From Odontocerum albicorne (lineage: Eukaryota; Arthropoda; Insecta; Trichoptera; Odontoceridae), in contig OX463846.1 in assembly GCA_949825065.1 (NCBI GenBank), positions 5,847,366-5,911,365 of the forward strand: 64,000 bases of DNA. The letters are read 5' to 3'. Positions 21,690-33,200 of the stretch are shown in pieces (the first letter of the stretch is position 1; each line of letters opens with the position of its first letter). The notes under the pieces are model-generated. The model saw nothing but the letters and a program-made list of their open reading frames with translations. It searched no databases and was not told where the DNA came from. Position numbers and translations under genes: made by a program.

Positions 21690-22635
21690 TAAACTTTTGT
21701 CTGGTTAGCTGGAACAGATTGCCACCAGATTGATTTTTGCAATGAGGTGTTAATAAAATATAAACCCTTGAGGTTCACATATGTCACATTGGATTCTCCT
21801 TATTGTTCAAATTCAATAGGTGTTACTGTTAAACAATTTCACTGTCAATCTATATTTATTATTACACATGACAAGAAATATACTAGTAATTTAATTAAGA
21901 CATACATTATTTTAATGGATCTGGGTTTGTCGCCTTTCATTTGTCGTATCCCCAGTAAACTACGCTTTTGCCTGTATCTCACTGAGGATATTTAGCATGA
22001 AAAAATAAATCGATACTTCTTTCCGATTTTTGATTACACAAAAACAAAACCCCGTTGCACGTTCTCATCAACCTGACAAACAGTGACACTCAATTACAAC
22101 TGGAAACATCCCATAATATACCGCACACAATCATAAAAATAAAAATTAACACAAAAATATACAGAAACACAAATACAAAACAATAAAAATCAAAACAACA
22201 AGAAGAAATATAGAAGTTATCCATGTCAATACAATGACCAAGATCCAGTTTCTTTTTCAAGTAACTTGAATAAATATTCTCCGTGTCAGCATTGTCTGAT
22301 ATTTCATCTGAAGAACTGATATATGTTTAAAATTTCAGAATAGATCTGTTACACTCGGGTAGTAAGTAAAGCTTTGTTTTTTCCTTTTATGTATTGACGA
22401 AACAAGAATCAAACATGCCGCAGCACCATTGATTTATCAGACGAAAGGTATTTTCAGAATAGTATAAATTATTTGTAGAATTGAAAATAATTATATTGAT
22501 TATAATCAAAATTTTATTTCTTTCCTTCGGGCTTAAAACCGGGTTGGTAATACTATCCCTCACACGAAGAAACAACAACACTAGAAGATTGCCACCAGAT
22601 TGATTTTTGCAATGAAGTGTTAATAAAATATAAAC
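21690..22635. repeat. SINE tail duplicated around a LINE B copy
   Basis: AGATTGCCACCAGATTGATT and the following 30 bases occur at 21716-21765 and again at 22586-22635, differing at one base. Only the left copy has SINE sequence before it (TCTGGTTAGCTGGAAC). Between them lie 820 bases including the LINE B fragment. Confidence 0.7.
21850..22205 (-). repeat. LINE family B 3' UTR
   Basis: Antisense: TTATTACACATGACAAG, the TTTTGCCTGTATCTCACTG block, the GTTGCACGTTCTCATCAACC block and CATAATATACCGCACACAAT, reaching nearly to the ORF end. Confidence 0.75.
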
Positions 22636-23369
22636 AAAATGAACATTTGAAGGCGCAATAACATATTACTCAAATCACTACCTATCCTAATTGCATATTT
22701 GTGAGTGAAAACTTAATGATCAACAGGAAAGCTGTCACTAATACGAGCATCCACAATTTCGCACAGTGTTTTCAGTTTGAGACCCCTGACTGATACGGTA
22801 TGTCTTGTAGATACGAGTATATGGGATATAATATAAATGTGTGTTCGTATGATTTATTGTAGCCAGGAAGGATGATGGCTGTCATATAAAACGCAATTTC
22901 GGTTTCGTCATATCGTAAAATGAAGACAATGTGTCGTGCCGTGTATTGTTAACGATTCTGCGAACACAAATTTTACACCGAGCAAGATTGAAGGAAAACG
23001 TTATGATTAGGAGTCCTACATATTGTCGTGGCTTTTGAATTATTTAACAGTATGTGATACATTTTAAAATTATTTACAAAAAATATTTAAAATTAACTAA
23101 ATACTATTTATATTAATTGATATTCATGTTGTCGATCTCCATTTTATTACAGAATGATATTTATGTTGTTTAACTCCATTTTATTATATTTTATTACAAA
23201 ATAACATTTAAATGTGAAAAAAGCCTACACAATAACTTAAATTGCGACAGATCTGTTTACCTATACAAAACAATAAACCTAATGAAACGTTTTTGTTGAC
23301 TAAAACCCCTTTTTGTTAAAAGGAAAAAAATCCCAATGGTTTGTTTTGAAAACCTTTTTGTATTAAATT
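22636..23369. other. unassigned sequence
   Basis: AT-rich. 22200-22585 and this stretch show no recognised protein, repeat ends or RNA gene. Confidence 0.35.
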
Positions 23370-23377
23370 GATTCCTT

Positions 23378-23979
23378 TCTTCAAAGACCCATTAGAGAGC
23401 AGGATTTCAGTACGTGACGAGTCAATTGAACAAACAACCCAGTTCAGATATCTTGGCAGTGAACTGCTAAGCTCTCATGACTTCCCCAGAGAAGTAAGGT
23501 CTCAGGTAGACAAAGCTGCAGTTGTGGCGGGCTGCCTGAGAGATGTCTCTGTCTGATATGAGAACAGATTGCAATGTACGTATTTATAAAACCTGTGTGC
23601 GACCTATCCTCACATATGGCATCGAAGCGAAGGCGGACACTGTCAAGACCAAAATAATGCTAAAGATAACAGAAATGAGAACTCTACGTGCTATTGCTGG
23701 GAAAACTGCGTGATCGTATAAGGAACACCACAGTCCGATAGGTCTGTGAGGTCAAAATGTGGTCAGATGGGGACGACAGCGTCGACGATACTGGTACCAA
23801 CATGTACAGAGAATGAATTCCACAAGAATCCCATACATAGCTCTGCATGGGATACCGGATGGACGGCGTCCACCAGGGAGACCCCCGAAACGATGGAGAG
23901 ATACCTGGAGCTCAGCATCACAAGAGGATAATCCTCTAATAACAGACTCTTGAGTCTACAGAAAGTTGAAGAAGAAGAA
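23378..23979 (+). mobile_element. 5'-truncated LINE family F insertion
   Basis: RT C-terminus: QTTQFRYLGSELLSSHDFP, VRSQVDKAAVVAGCLRDV, CVRPILTYGIEAKADT, ITEMRTLRAIAGK, then HVQRMNSTRIPYIAL and GRPPKRWRDTWS. Frameshifts occur near 23555, 23715 and 23760. It ends in GAAGAAGAAGAAG. GATTCCTT at 23370-23377 and 23980-23987 is the likely target duplication. The motif set is typical of RTE-like insect endonuclease-RT proteins. The endonuclease and RT core are missing. Confidence 0.85.
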
Positions 23980-23999
23980 GATTCCTTCCATCTTGTATT

Positions 24000-25120
24000 A
24001 AATCAAAATTGGGTAAAGATAATGAGTATTATTTAAGTTTTATGACGGGTTGTTGTTCAAAAGCTGGTGGTTCACTTATTGTCAGGATAGTCGGCTCTTA
24101 TTAAAAAACGTGCTTGTTTTAAGCCATAGATTGTAAAATATTTTGTTATATGTGTAAACTTGGTTAGCAATGTATTGAATACAGTTTGACAATGATTTTA
24201 TAACTCGAAATAGATCTGTCACTTTTTTTTCAAAATAAATAGAAATAATATCGCATAAAAAAAATATATGGTACAAGTTGAATACCATTTAACTTGGCGG
24301 GTTTGTTGCCATGGGGTTATCTTTTTCGACCAATTAGAAAGAAGATGAGAGGACTTTAAAGAAAATAAGAGAAAAAAAAATCAAGTAACATATCAACGTG
24401 AATCTAACCTGAAATCCTCGAGTCTATAGACAGGAGGCTTAATAGGTCATCTATTTATTATTTTATCATCTCAAGATTAAAGTCTTCAGACCTTAAGACA
24501 CGACACAATTTCGCATCGCATTATTTATGGATCACATGCCAAGATATTTTAAGCCAAAAATATACAACATTTCTTATCTATAAAAATCTTTATATGGACT
24601 AAACCTCACAGCCCGTTTGTGAGTGAGTTAATTTTTATTCCATTTTCCCGTTTCTTTGTGTATCAACCTGTCACCCATTTTTCAAGAGAGAGAGAGAGAG
24701 AAATCTTCGTCTGCGAACTTCCGAGAACAGCCCGTTCCGCGTCTGTGGAAACGATTTGACTTTGGATGACGCAAACTTAAATTTTTACATAAGTGCCATA
24801 GAAACAATAATTGTTCAAAGTCAAAACTCTATTTGGCTTCCCTATTGTACCTTGTTAGTCTTCATGTTTTTGTGAATTCTGTACAAGAGATAATTCAATT
24901 CTTTCTACTCGTATGTACAAAATAGGAATTCGAAACGGTTAATAGATTTATTATTGAATATGATTTACGAATATTTTGCAGTTTTTTTTTTCAAATCAGT
25001 GCTACAAATGGTCCAAATTGACATTAATTTAGTGAGGATTTTTGATATCTTAAATTTTTATTGGTCGTTTGCATTAAAACACACTTAAAATTAAATCAAA
25101 GGATGATTGACAAAAGTAAT
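24000..25120. other. unassigned, with worn LINE A tail and (GA)n
   Basis: 24285-24425 has a degenerate LINE A-like stretch (CTTGGCGGGTTTGTTGCCAT). A (GA)n run lies at 24687-24701. The rest is AT-rich with nothing recognised. Confidence 0.35.
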
Positions 25121-25123
25121 ATG

Positions 25124-25596
25124 TGTCGACGCTTTTCAAACCCAGGTATGTCCACATTATGACATTTTTGAGATAAATATACCAAAATGTAGCTTATGTA
25201 GTCCTTGATAAATCTGCATTTTTCAAAATAAGATATCTCCTCGTGAAATCAATGCAAAATGGTGATTGAAATAAGAGTTTTTTTCAAACTCAGATACGTC
25301 CACGAGGTTATTTTTATCAAAGTCACAGATGTCTATTTATACCAATCAGAGAGCGTCATCATTCAAGATAGCCGATTAGTCGTAGCGTAGTCGTACTGTC
25401 AACAACAATCAAACTCGAATATGTCCATGATTTTGATACATGTCCATGCGGTGTTGTATCAAAATCACGCATTTTCAATGGGCGTTTTTCAAAAGTGGGT
25501 AGGCTCGTAGTTTTCAGTGATCAGAGACAAAATACCGTTTTGCTCGGTTTGAACTTGTGTGGACATACCTGGGTTTGAAAAGCATCGACACGTATA
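25124..25596. mobile_element. MITE with repeated terminal motif
   Basis: The two ends are inverted copies: left ATATGTGTCGACGCTTTTC and AAACCCAGGTATGTCCAC, right (reversed) ATACGTGTCGATGCTTTTC with the same continuation. The motif CAAACYCRGRTAYGTCCAYG also occurs inside near 25288 and 25411, with a partial copy near 25430. It is 0.47 kb, has no coding potential, and is AT-rich. Internal copies of the end motif could be extra binding sites. Target may be TA; superfamily unassigned. Confidence 0.85.
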
Positions 25597-25929
25597 TGCA
25601 CAGTCTGTTCAATTTTGCATCCATTTTATGATAGTGGTTTAGCAGCTTTACTTTTGCCTTACTATTAAGTCGTTAATGGAAGATAATAGAGCTTGGCTGC
25701 TGTAAATATGCGCTAGGCAAATTACATTTAAAAGATCTTTACTTTTGCAAAACACTTCATTCAGCCAAAGTTCTTTCTCTCTTCATTTATTCCATTATAC
25801 ACGCATTCTATACGATGCTTGTAATTTTACTACACAAATATTAATTTTATCCTTTTTTACGTTTTCAAGTTTTGATTAACATTCCAAAGTAGGAATTCAT
25901 ATGCGTTTTGAGTAACCGTTTTTGCTTTT

Positions 25930-26155
25930 CAAGATGACCGTTGTAGCGTAGTGAATAAGACGCCTGTCTTACAACCTGAGAGTTGCAAGTTGGATTACTT
26001 GTTGAAACCAAGATTTTTTACATGCAATTTCAGTCTGGTTTTCAACAAATGTAGCTTTGACATCTTTTTGGTTGTAAGAAAAAGATTGTCACCTGGCAAT
26101 ACACCCACTATACTGTACTGTAAACAATGAAAGCTTAATTTAATTGTTGTCGTCG
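25930..26155 (+). repeat. tRNA-derived SINE, near full length
   Basis: Head: TGTAGCGTAGTGAATAAGAC (A-box-like) and AAGTTGGATTACTTG (worn B box). Body: TTCAGTCTGGTTTTCAACA and TTTTGGTTGTAAGAAAAAGA. Tail: GTCACCTGGCAATACACC and ACTGTAAACAATG. It is the most complete SINE copy here and defines the head-body-tail order. Confidence 0.65.
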
Positions 26156-26179
26156 TTGTTACTGGACCTCGTACTCGAG

Positions 26180-26470
26180 AATCCCATCGTCAACCCAAGG
26201 TCAATTTAGTTGGAAAGTGAAGTCGTGTTACTGAGTTTTTGTCTGTATCTTCTTTTTTCTTTCCTCTTTCAGCATGTGAGCCGTTGTAAACCAGCAAACT
26301 CACCTGTCACACATATGTACTGTATCCGACGGTACACCAGAAATTGGGACGATCGGAGTACGTCGGAATGTATATATATAAATATTTTTTGTAGAATTAA
26401 TATGACCGAAGTCAAAGGTATCCTTATTGATCCGAACACCAGGCGGGAAAAAAATATCTGTGTCGTTTGA
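26180..26470 (+). other. possible host exon after a strong splice acceptor
   Basis: A long pyrimidine tract (TTCTTTTTTCTTTCCTCTTT) is followed by CAG at 26270-26272, a good 3' splice site shape. The frame beyond it stays open for about 65 codons (KPANSPVTHMYCIRRYTRNW and on) to a stop at 26468-26470. I recognise no family. It could equally be chance in pyrimidine-rich DNA. Confidence 0.2.
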
Positions 26471-27951
26471 GAGGGGTAGCATAGCGCGGCGCTTGAACTG
26501 GCAACTGTGCGCCCCTTCGGAATAGTTTAAAATTGTACTTTAATAGAAAATATCATATTAAATGTAATAGTAAGCTTATTTATTAAATCTTTCCTTAGCA
26601 CTTAATTTTTTCAAGTTATGTGCATGCTCCAAATTTATGTTTTTAATAATATTCTGATGATTATCGTTTAAATTTTAAGACAACTGTAGGTTTTATAACA
26701 CGTATATATCATTTAATTTATGTTTTAGTCCCCCAAGATATTAAAAGTGCTTAAATTGGATAATTAATTTAATATTTTTTATTATAAATTTATCGTTTTT
26801 CAAATTATTTTAAAATAGGCATTTCAAAATAAATGATTAGCTCTTTTTAATCGAATTTGATTTACTTACATAACAATATTCAGAACCCTGAAATGACCTA
26901 CAAATATTTTTTTATATATTCTATTAATGAACGAACATATATACTGTAAGATGCTATTATCATTTACAAGGGGGCGCGTTGCGCCAATACAGGGTGAGGC
27001 CACAGAGCGGCAAAGGAGCGGAACCCCTAATCATCAGAAATTACATGCGATTCCATTCATGCAGATTCGATATAAACATAACTTACGTTGTTTTTATCTT
27101 GATGGCTATACAATGTCAACTGCTCATTTTGCATAGGATAATATAATTATAGATAGTTTAAAAATAAACAATGGCAACCAAACAAGAGTTTTTATAATTT
27201 ATTAAACTATTTAACATATACAGTGAACAGCACTATTTATGTGATTATACCTTTTGGTAAAAAGTTTACGAAGAATGTAGGTGCAAAACAAAAAAAGATA
27301 CAAGATGCAGAAAGGTTTTCAAAATACCCCAACCATAAACGTTCGTTTTAAATTCTCTAGGAAAAGTTTTAACTCTGAAATTTTAATGTTGGCGGGATAT
27401 TCAATAGTTGAAGTTTTTTTTTATTTTGTGGTGTTTGGTGTAAAATTATACCCGGAAATTTTTGTTTGAATAACTGGAAAATTTGTTGTTATGTCTGCAA
27501 AATTAATTTTCTTTTATTTATGAATATTAAGTACTGATAATATTTTGAAGGAAAACATCTTCCAGAGAATATAATTATACACTAGTTAACAAATTTTAAC
27601 TTTTTGTCTGTAACAGATATTAAATTAGCTGATTCTTATTAAATCGATCCTGCTGATTACGAAAATCGCAATGAAAAGTTTTTAACACGTAGCATTTTTG
27701 TGTAATAAAAGGGGGAGTGTTTTAATAAAATAAGTACGTTTTTACGCATTTCAAAAGTCGTAATTACAACAATGAAACTAAATAAATTCCTGAAATGCTA
27801 AATTTAGACACATAACACAATGTTGTTAAATAGGAAAATTAAAAAAGTAGAATGATAAATAATAACCATAAGAAAAATAGACCTTATATACCAACTTTTT
27901 GTTAAAAAATGGCCTTTTTATAAAGTTGATCGAATTAACTTTTTTTTAGAG
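26471..27951. other. unassigned sequence
   Basis: A GC-rich patch at 26475-26520 and another at 26965-27035 stand out in otherwise AT-rich DNA; neither shows ends of a known element. No coding similarity seen. Confidence 0.35.
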
Positions 27952-28347
27952 ATTGTGTATTAAATTGAATTAAAACTCAAATTAGATAACTTAGAAGCCC
28001 CTACATTACAGTAAACATCCATAAACAGATTAATAGCAACATTTTTAGATATTGTGTATTAAATTGAATTAAAACTCAAATTAGATAACTTAGAAGCTTC
28101 TACATTACAGTAAACATCCATAAACATATTAATAGCAACATTTTTAGAGATTGTGTATTAAATTGAATTAAAACTCAAATTAGATAACTTAGAAGCTTCT
28201 ACATTACAGTAAACATCCATAAACAGATTAATAGCAACATTTTTAGAGATTGTGTATTAAATTGAATTAAAACTCAAATAAGATAACTTAGAAGCTTCTA
28301 CATTACAGTAAACATCCATTAACAGATTAATAGCAACATTTTTGGAA
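27952..28347. repeat. 99-bp tandem repeat x 4
   Basis: ATTGTGTATTAAATTGAATT starts at 27952, 28051, 28150 and 28249, so the period is exactly 99 bp. Units are nearly identical. The rightmost unit overlaps the 3' end of the minus-strand relic at 28.3-28.6 kb, from which the array seems to have grown. Confidence 0.9.
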
Positions 28348-28620
28348 AGTGTATTTTCAGTGACATTCAACATTCTAGATTCTGGTAACTGCAAGAGTTC
28401 TTGTACAAGTTGTTCGTAATTTTCAGCTTTATTATAACCTAGGAAACCACTAACAGCTCTTCCAAAGGCTTTCCAAGTTTTTAGTTTTTCAACACTTAAT
28501 TTTTTTTCGAACTTTTCATCTTTCAAAAGTTTCAGTTTCAGTCAAAAACTAATTTCAGGTTTTTCTCTTAAAAGGTACGCGATGGAACATTTTCATGTTC
28601 ATATTCGTTATCAGCACACA
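28257..28620 (-). pseudogene. relic of a repetitive arthropod protein
   Basis: On the minus strand: KFLCADNEYEHENV (upstream, frameshifted), then MKDEKFEKKL, KTWKAFGRAVSGFLGYNKAE and NYEQLVQELLQ. I recognise this as the segment F-x-x-V-V-x-N-F-L-G-N-x-K-A-x-N-Y-x-E-L-V of a protein found in many copies in arthropod genomes and presumed mobile; its function is not known to me. The conserved part that normally follows (H-L-H-S-H-L-D, G-E-R-F-H-Q-D) is missing, replaced by the 99-bp repeat. Confidence 0.55.
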
Positions 28621-28934
28621 AAAATTTACCTAAAATGGCTGTTTTTACCCTTGTTACAAAAACCTTGATAACTAGTGTTATCAATGTTTAAGAATAATTG
28701 AATTATTTAATTTTAAAAACTTTCCTTGAAAAATTTTCATATCAAAACACTTAATTCAAATCATTTTAGGTTTAAAATATGGGTTCTTAAAAAAAACATT
28801 TCATCATTGGTTTAAGAATATTTTTGCGATCTTGACTTATTTTTTGCCAAGTTCTGTTTTTATTACGAAAAATAATATATCTCTGATGTTTTTAAAAGAG
28901 AAAGAAGTTTTTTAAAAAGAAAAAAATAAAGACG

Positions 28935-29815
28935 ACCTCCGTGGCCAAGTTAGTAAGACGCAGCGTGTTTCTCAACGCGGAGATTGAGGGTTTGTTTCCC
29001 GCTGGACTGAATTTTTTTAAAAAGGATTCCATTCACTCAGCAGCGACACATGACACGCATGGCAACTAATGAAATGTTCCCTATCCCTAGAGTTAAAACC
29101 TCTTTTACCAAAAGGCAATATGCTTATGTGGCTCCCATGACATACAATGGCGTGCCGAATTCAATAAAGATAAAGGGAGGAAAACCATTTAGACAGTCGA
29201 TCGGAGTGTGGTTGTTATTGCGACAGGATTTTGAGTACTTGGGCTTTCAGAATGAATGACGTGTGGAAAAGATTTGTTTGGGCTCTTGAGTGTGGGTTTC
29301 TTGTTGTTTTGTATTTGTGTTTCTGTATATTTTTGTTTTTATTCTTATGATTGTGTGCGGTATATTATGGGATAAACATTTTTGGTCTATCTGGGGGGAT
29401 GCTGTGTGAAGAGTTTGATTCCGCATGATGTTTCTAGTTGTAATTGAGTGACACTGTTTGCCAGGTTGATGAGACCGTGCAACGGGGTTTTGTGTTTGTG
29501 TAATCAAAAATCGGAAAGAAGTATCGATTTATTTTTTCATGCTAAATATCCTCAGTGAGATACAGGCAAAAGCGTAGTTTACTGGAGATACGACAAATGA
29601 AAGGCGACAAACCCAGACCCATTAAAATAATGTATGTCCAAATTAAATTACCTGTCATGTGTAATAATAAATAAATAAAATAAATTCTTGTTTTGACTTA
29701 ATACCAGTTAATATCTTTAAGGTTGGCTGGAGAAAATTGCCACATGGATATATTCCCACCAGGTTGTACTGTAAACAACGAAGTGTAACACAATACAAAT
29801 TTAAATAAGAAGAAC
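28935..29815 (+). repeat. SINE split by a LINE B insertion
   Basis: The head at 28935-29010 has the A-box-like GTGGCCAAGTTAGTAAGACG and a worn B box (GAGGGTTTGTTTCCC). The body and tail resume at about 29690 (CTTTAAGGTTGGCTGGAG, ATTCCCACCAGGTTGTACTG, TAAACAACGAAGTG). The order matches the 25.9-kb copy with LINE B between. Confidence 0.6.
29031..29690 (+). mobile_element. LINE family B 3' end with ORF C-terminus
   Basis: 29041-29259 encodes the end of a CR1/Jockey-type RT: MTRMATNEMFPIPRVKTSF, TKRQYAYVAPMTYNGVPNSI, KPFRQSIGVWLL, stop at 29257-29259. The pattern I-P-R-V-K-T-x-F...Y-x-x-P...N-x-(L/V)-P is the usual tail of such enzymes. The following 430 bases are the B 3' UTR in sense orientation, ending TGTCATGTGTAATAATAAAT and an A-rich tail. 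This copy shows that the dispersed B repeat is a LINE 3' UTR. Confidence 0.8.
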
Positions 29816-29819
29816 ACAG

Positions 29820-30170
29820 CGACAAACTATTAAATCTCCTTCTCTACATTTATATATCTCATACAGATCCTTCTATTTTTTCTAATTGTCTTAGTCTATT
29901 ATTTCTCAGCCGTAGTATACCATGACTTCTGCATGTGCTTGGTTAGTTCTTTTTTTTTACTTAGACTTTCATCACCTTCTTGCTCAATATGTCCACGTCA
30001 TTTCAAAAGATCTTTACCTCTGAATTTTTATAAAGCATATATTTTTATTCTTTTTTTTACATTGCCATACATTGTTTTCAGTAAATGAGTTTCTACTGAA
30101 CTGCTTAACTTATATATTTTTGCATCCATGTTAACAGCTTCACTTATATATTTTTGCATCCACGTTTCAC
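29820..30170. other. unassigned, possibly worn LINE D
   Basis: 29830-29960 is pyrimidine-rich (CTCCTTCTCTACATTTATAT, TCTTAGTCTATTATTTC) and may be very old antisense family D. Nothing firm. Confidence 0.3.
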
Positions 30171-30175
30171 ATTTA

Positions 30176-30739
30176 TGAATGGTCTTTCAAATTAAGCGGC
30201 TTTTTAAATTTTTGGATAAAACACAGATGGCGTCACGAACTTGCCTGAGTCTCGTGACATTTGAGAATTGTAATGTATGACATTTATAAAAATAGAGTCG
30301 TATTCAATACAACAACGCATTCAAATGATTGAATTATTTTACGTATTGTAATCTCCGGAAACGGTGATGTTAATTGGCCACCAAGATCACGTGATCTGAC
30401 ACCGTTGGACTATTTTCTCTGGGGTTACGTGAAAAACCAGGTCTATAAGAATGACCCCCGATCAATTCCTGAGCTGAAGTTCGAAATTACTCGCGTTATT
30501 GGTGAGCTAGAACCGCAATTATTCCAAAATGTCATCGAAAATTTTGACAAGAGACTAGACATTTGTGAAGCTGCAAGAGTTGGACATTTGGCAAATATTA
30601 TTTTTTGTGTTTAAATGTTATACATTATACTTCAATGACCAATAAACAGTTTTTTGAAGTTAAAGCAAATTGTGTGTTTTATTCAAGAATTTAAAAATAT
30701 AAAATAAAAACAAAACAGCTCAATTTGAAGGACCCTTTA
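30176..30739 (+). mobile_element. internally deleted Tc/mariner element (copy T2)
   Basis: The ends are GAATGGTCTTTCAAATTAAGC and, reversed, AAAGGGTCCTTCAAATTGAGC, with TA outside both. A worn N-terminus (ESYSIQQRIQM, start codon changed to ATA) is fused to VISGNGDVNWPPRSRDLTPL, DYFLWGYVKNQVY and VIENFDKRLDICEAAR; stop at 30612-30614. The junction near 30345 is the same as in T1, so both derive from one deleted progenitor rather than two separate deletions. Confidence 0.85.
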
Positions 30740-30744
30740 TAATT

Positions 30745-31463
30745 TTTTTGTAAATCAACATGCAATGACCAATTAGAAATTAATGAGTACAAATAATTTT
30801 AAAACAAAAAACATTCAGGTAGATTTGTAAGCTCAAAATAAACAATTTAAAGAAATGTCGGTTTTATTACATATTTTTGTCATAATTAACCCGCTTTGTA
30901 TTTCTGAAACACTTGTTTTATCACGAGTCAACTAATTTCAAAATAAACGAGTATTAATTACGTAAAGTGCTTTGTTTACGTAGTTCCCAGTTGCTACATT
31001 TCTCTCAATGTTCCTTTGACTTTACCCAGTACACGTAAATATTGTGTTAAATAGCAACTCCGTTATATGCAATACAACCTGTTGAGTTGCTATTATGGAA
31101 GCTTTTAAAACCAATCAGAAAGGTATTGACGAGGCTTTCAGTGAAAATCAGACTGAAATTTTAAAAAAGGGGTATGCTATATCTTGTTAGCAATTGGTAG
31201 ATGAACTTAGATATCTTTGAACGATTAAAGTTATATCGAAGCATATCCAAGAAAAAATGAAGATACTTATAGAGCTGTGGGTGAAATCCATACACTTTGT
31301 AATATATGTGTCGTAGATATATCTTTAAACTTGCTCTAGCATCAGAGTTCATCTTGGATTCAATGTAATTGAACCGCACTGCAACATTGATTCTTGAACC
31401 AGTATAAACATGAAATCCCATGAGAATTTTATTACAAATTCCACAACTCTATTGGTAGTAAAC

Positions 31464-31519
<56 letters not shown>

Positions 31520-32280
31520 ACATACACTTGAACATGATCTCAAAGTCTTTGATAGTTCAACACGCACGATGGGCTGAACATCTATTCAGTGTCTTAAAGA
31601 CTGAAGAGTTCAAGCTTTTGAAAATAACACAAGTTTGTATAATACAAAATAGATCTAGATGATTGGGAATATAGTTTATTAAAATAATATATTACTGATA
31701 GTTTAATGACAGACAGTAACAAGAGTTCCCGAATTTTAAGTTATGGGTAAGGGAAATTAATAGAAGCGATGAACTAGAAATGTCAAAAGAAAGTTAAAGA
31801 TGTATTATAAATGTTATAATGCATGAAACTGTCAGTTATTTCTTATATGCATCTCTAGCATATATTTTGTAATTTCTATTTGTTCTGCCGTAATATCTAG
31901 ATAACAAACGTTCGCATAATCGAGAATTAGAAAAAGCATAAAAAGCCTTATGAAAATTTTGGTTTCAGAAGATCTTGAAATAAAATATCTATCGAAATTT
32001 TCTTTATAAAATATAACGACGTTGTTTAATACATAATTAAGTCTAAAAATACTTTTTTAAAAAGTAAGCCCCTATAAATGGCACGCTCACACGACTTCAA
32101 ATATTTTAAAAGAAGTAAATTGAGGGTTGAATTTTTCTGCATTTAAATTTACTTACGGCGCGTTATTCCATCCAAACATGCCAAACAATTTTTATAATGA
32201 AGAAATTTGAAAATTATGAGAATAACATTTTACAAATATTCTCTGTTTTGTTTCAGTGAGCAACAAATAATGTTGAGTTA
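30745..32280. other. unassigned, with (CA)n microsatellite
   Basis: (CA)n occupies 31460-31527. Minus-strand frames at 31161-31421 and 31349-31567 are not recognised; the second is the Val-Cys run produced by the repeat. The rest is AT-rich. Confidence 0.4.
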
Positions 32281-32283
32281 ATA

Positions 32284-33092
32284 CTAGGTGTTAACATAAG
32301 TTGTGTCCATTTCTTTTTTTTCAAATTTAAAAATGAACACCAAAAGTACAACAAAATGGTAAATGTTATACGTCATTCGAGAGAACATTTTCTGCTCTAC
32401 AAGTTATTGTGTTTTCTTTTACGTTACATAAAACATATTATTTTATTTGATTACAAGCCTTCAAAATGGATTGTCAAGTAGAAGAAAGTGAGCATTTTCG
32501 ACACTTTCTGTTCGCGTTCATTCGAGGGAATAAAGTTGCTAAAGCTGCTCGCAATATTTGTGACTTGTACGGTGAATATGCTATGAATGAAAGGACAGAT
32601 GGTAGATGACGGTATACAGTCATGTGACTACAATTCACCTGCTCAGCTAATTCTGCGGTGGTTTGAAGGGGATCTTCATGAATAATATGGTTTAAGCGGT
32701 CCTCATCGAAGTCCTCTGGTCGTCAGAAACGTTCCATGTCTTTCAGGTCGAAATTACCGTCTTTGAAACGCAAAAAGCATCGACGAGCTGTCCTTTCATT
32801 CATGGCATCTTCATTGTACATTTTACAAATATCGCGAGCAGCTTTGGCAGCTTTATTCCCTCAATTGAACGCGAACAGAAGGTGTCAAAAATGCTCACTT
32901 TCGTCTACTTGACATGCTATTTTGAAGGCTTGTAATCAAATAAAATAATATATGTAACGTAAAAGCAAACACAATATCTTGTAGAGCAGAAAATTTTCTT
33001 TTGAATAACGTATAACCTTTACCATTTTGTTTTACTTTTGGTGTTCATTTTTAAATTTGAAAAAAAGGGACACCACTTATTTTAATACCCAA
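32284..33092. mobile_element. palindromic mariner derivative
   Basis: Both ends are mariner-type 5' ends (CTAGGTGTTAACATAAGTTG and, reversed, TTGGGTATTAAAATAAGTGG), flanked by TA. Each arm runs about 310 bp inward and contains the start of a transposase: plus strand from 32466 (MDCQVEESEHFRHFLFAFIR, GNKVAKAARNICDLYG), minus strand from about 32918 (SEHF, GNKAAKAARDICKMY, NERTARRCFLRFKDGNFDL). The minus copy goes further, through HEDPLQTTAELAEQ to CSHMTVYRHLP. The catalytic domain is absent. Confidence 0.85.
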
Positions 33093-33124
33093 TATATAAT
33101 AATTTTTTCAACTTTAAAATATTT

Positions 33125-33200
33125 TCAACGAACTTTGTGGCCTAGTTGGTAGGAAGTCTGTCCTCGGATACGGAGTTTGCGGGCTCGATTCTTGCTGGAA
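33125..33200 (+). repeat. tRNA-derived SINE head
   Basis: A-box-like TGTGGCCTAGTTGGTAGG and B-box-like GCGGGCTCGATTCTTGC. The body is not recognisable; an A-rich stretch follows. Confidence 0.5.

Noticed and set aside
31349..31567. Minus-strand frame with a long Val-Cys run
   Set aside because: Translation of the (CA)n microsatellite.
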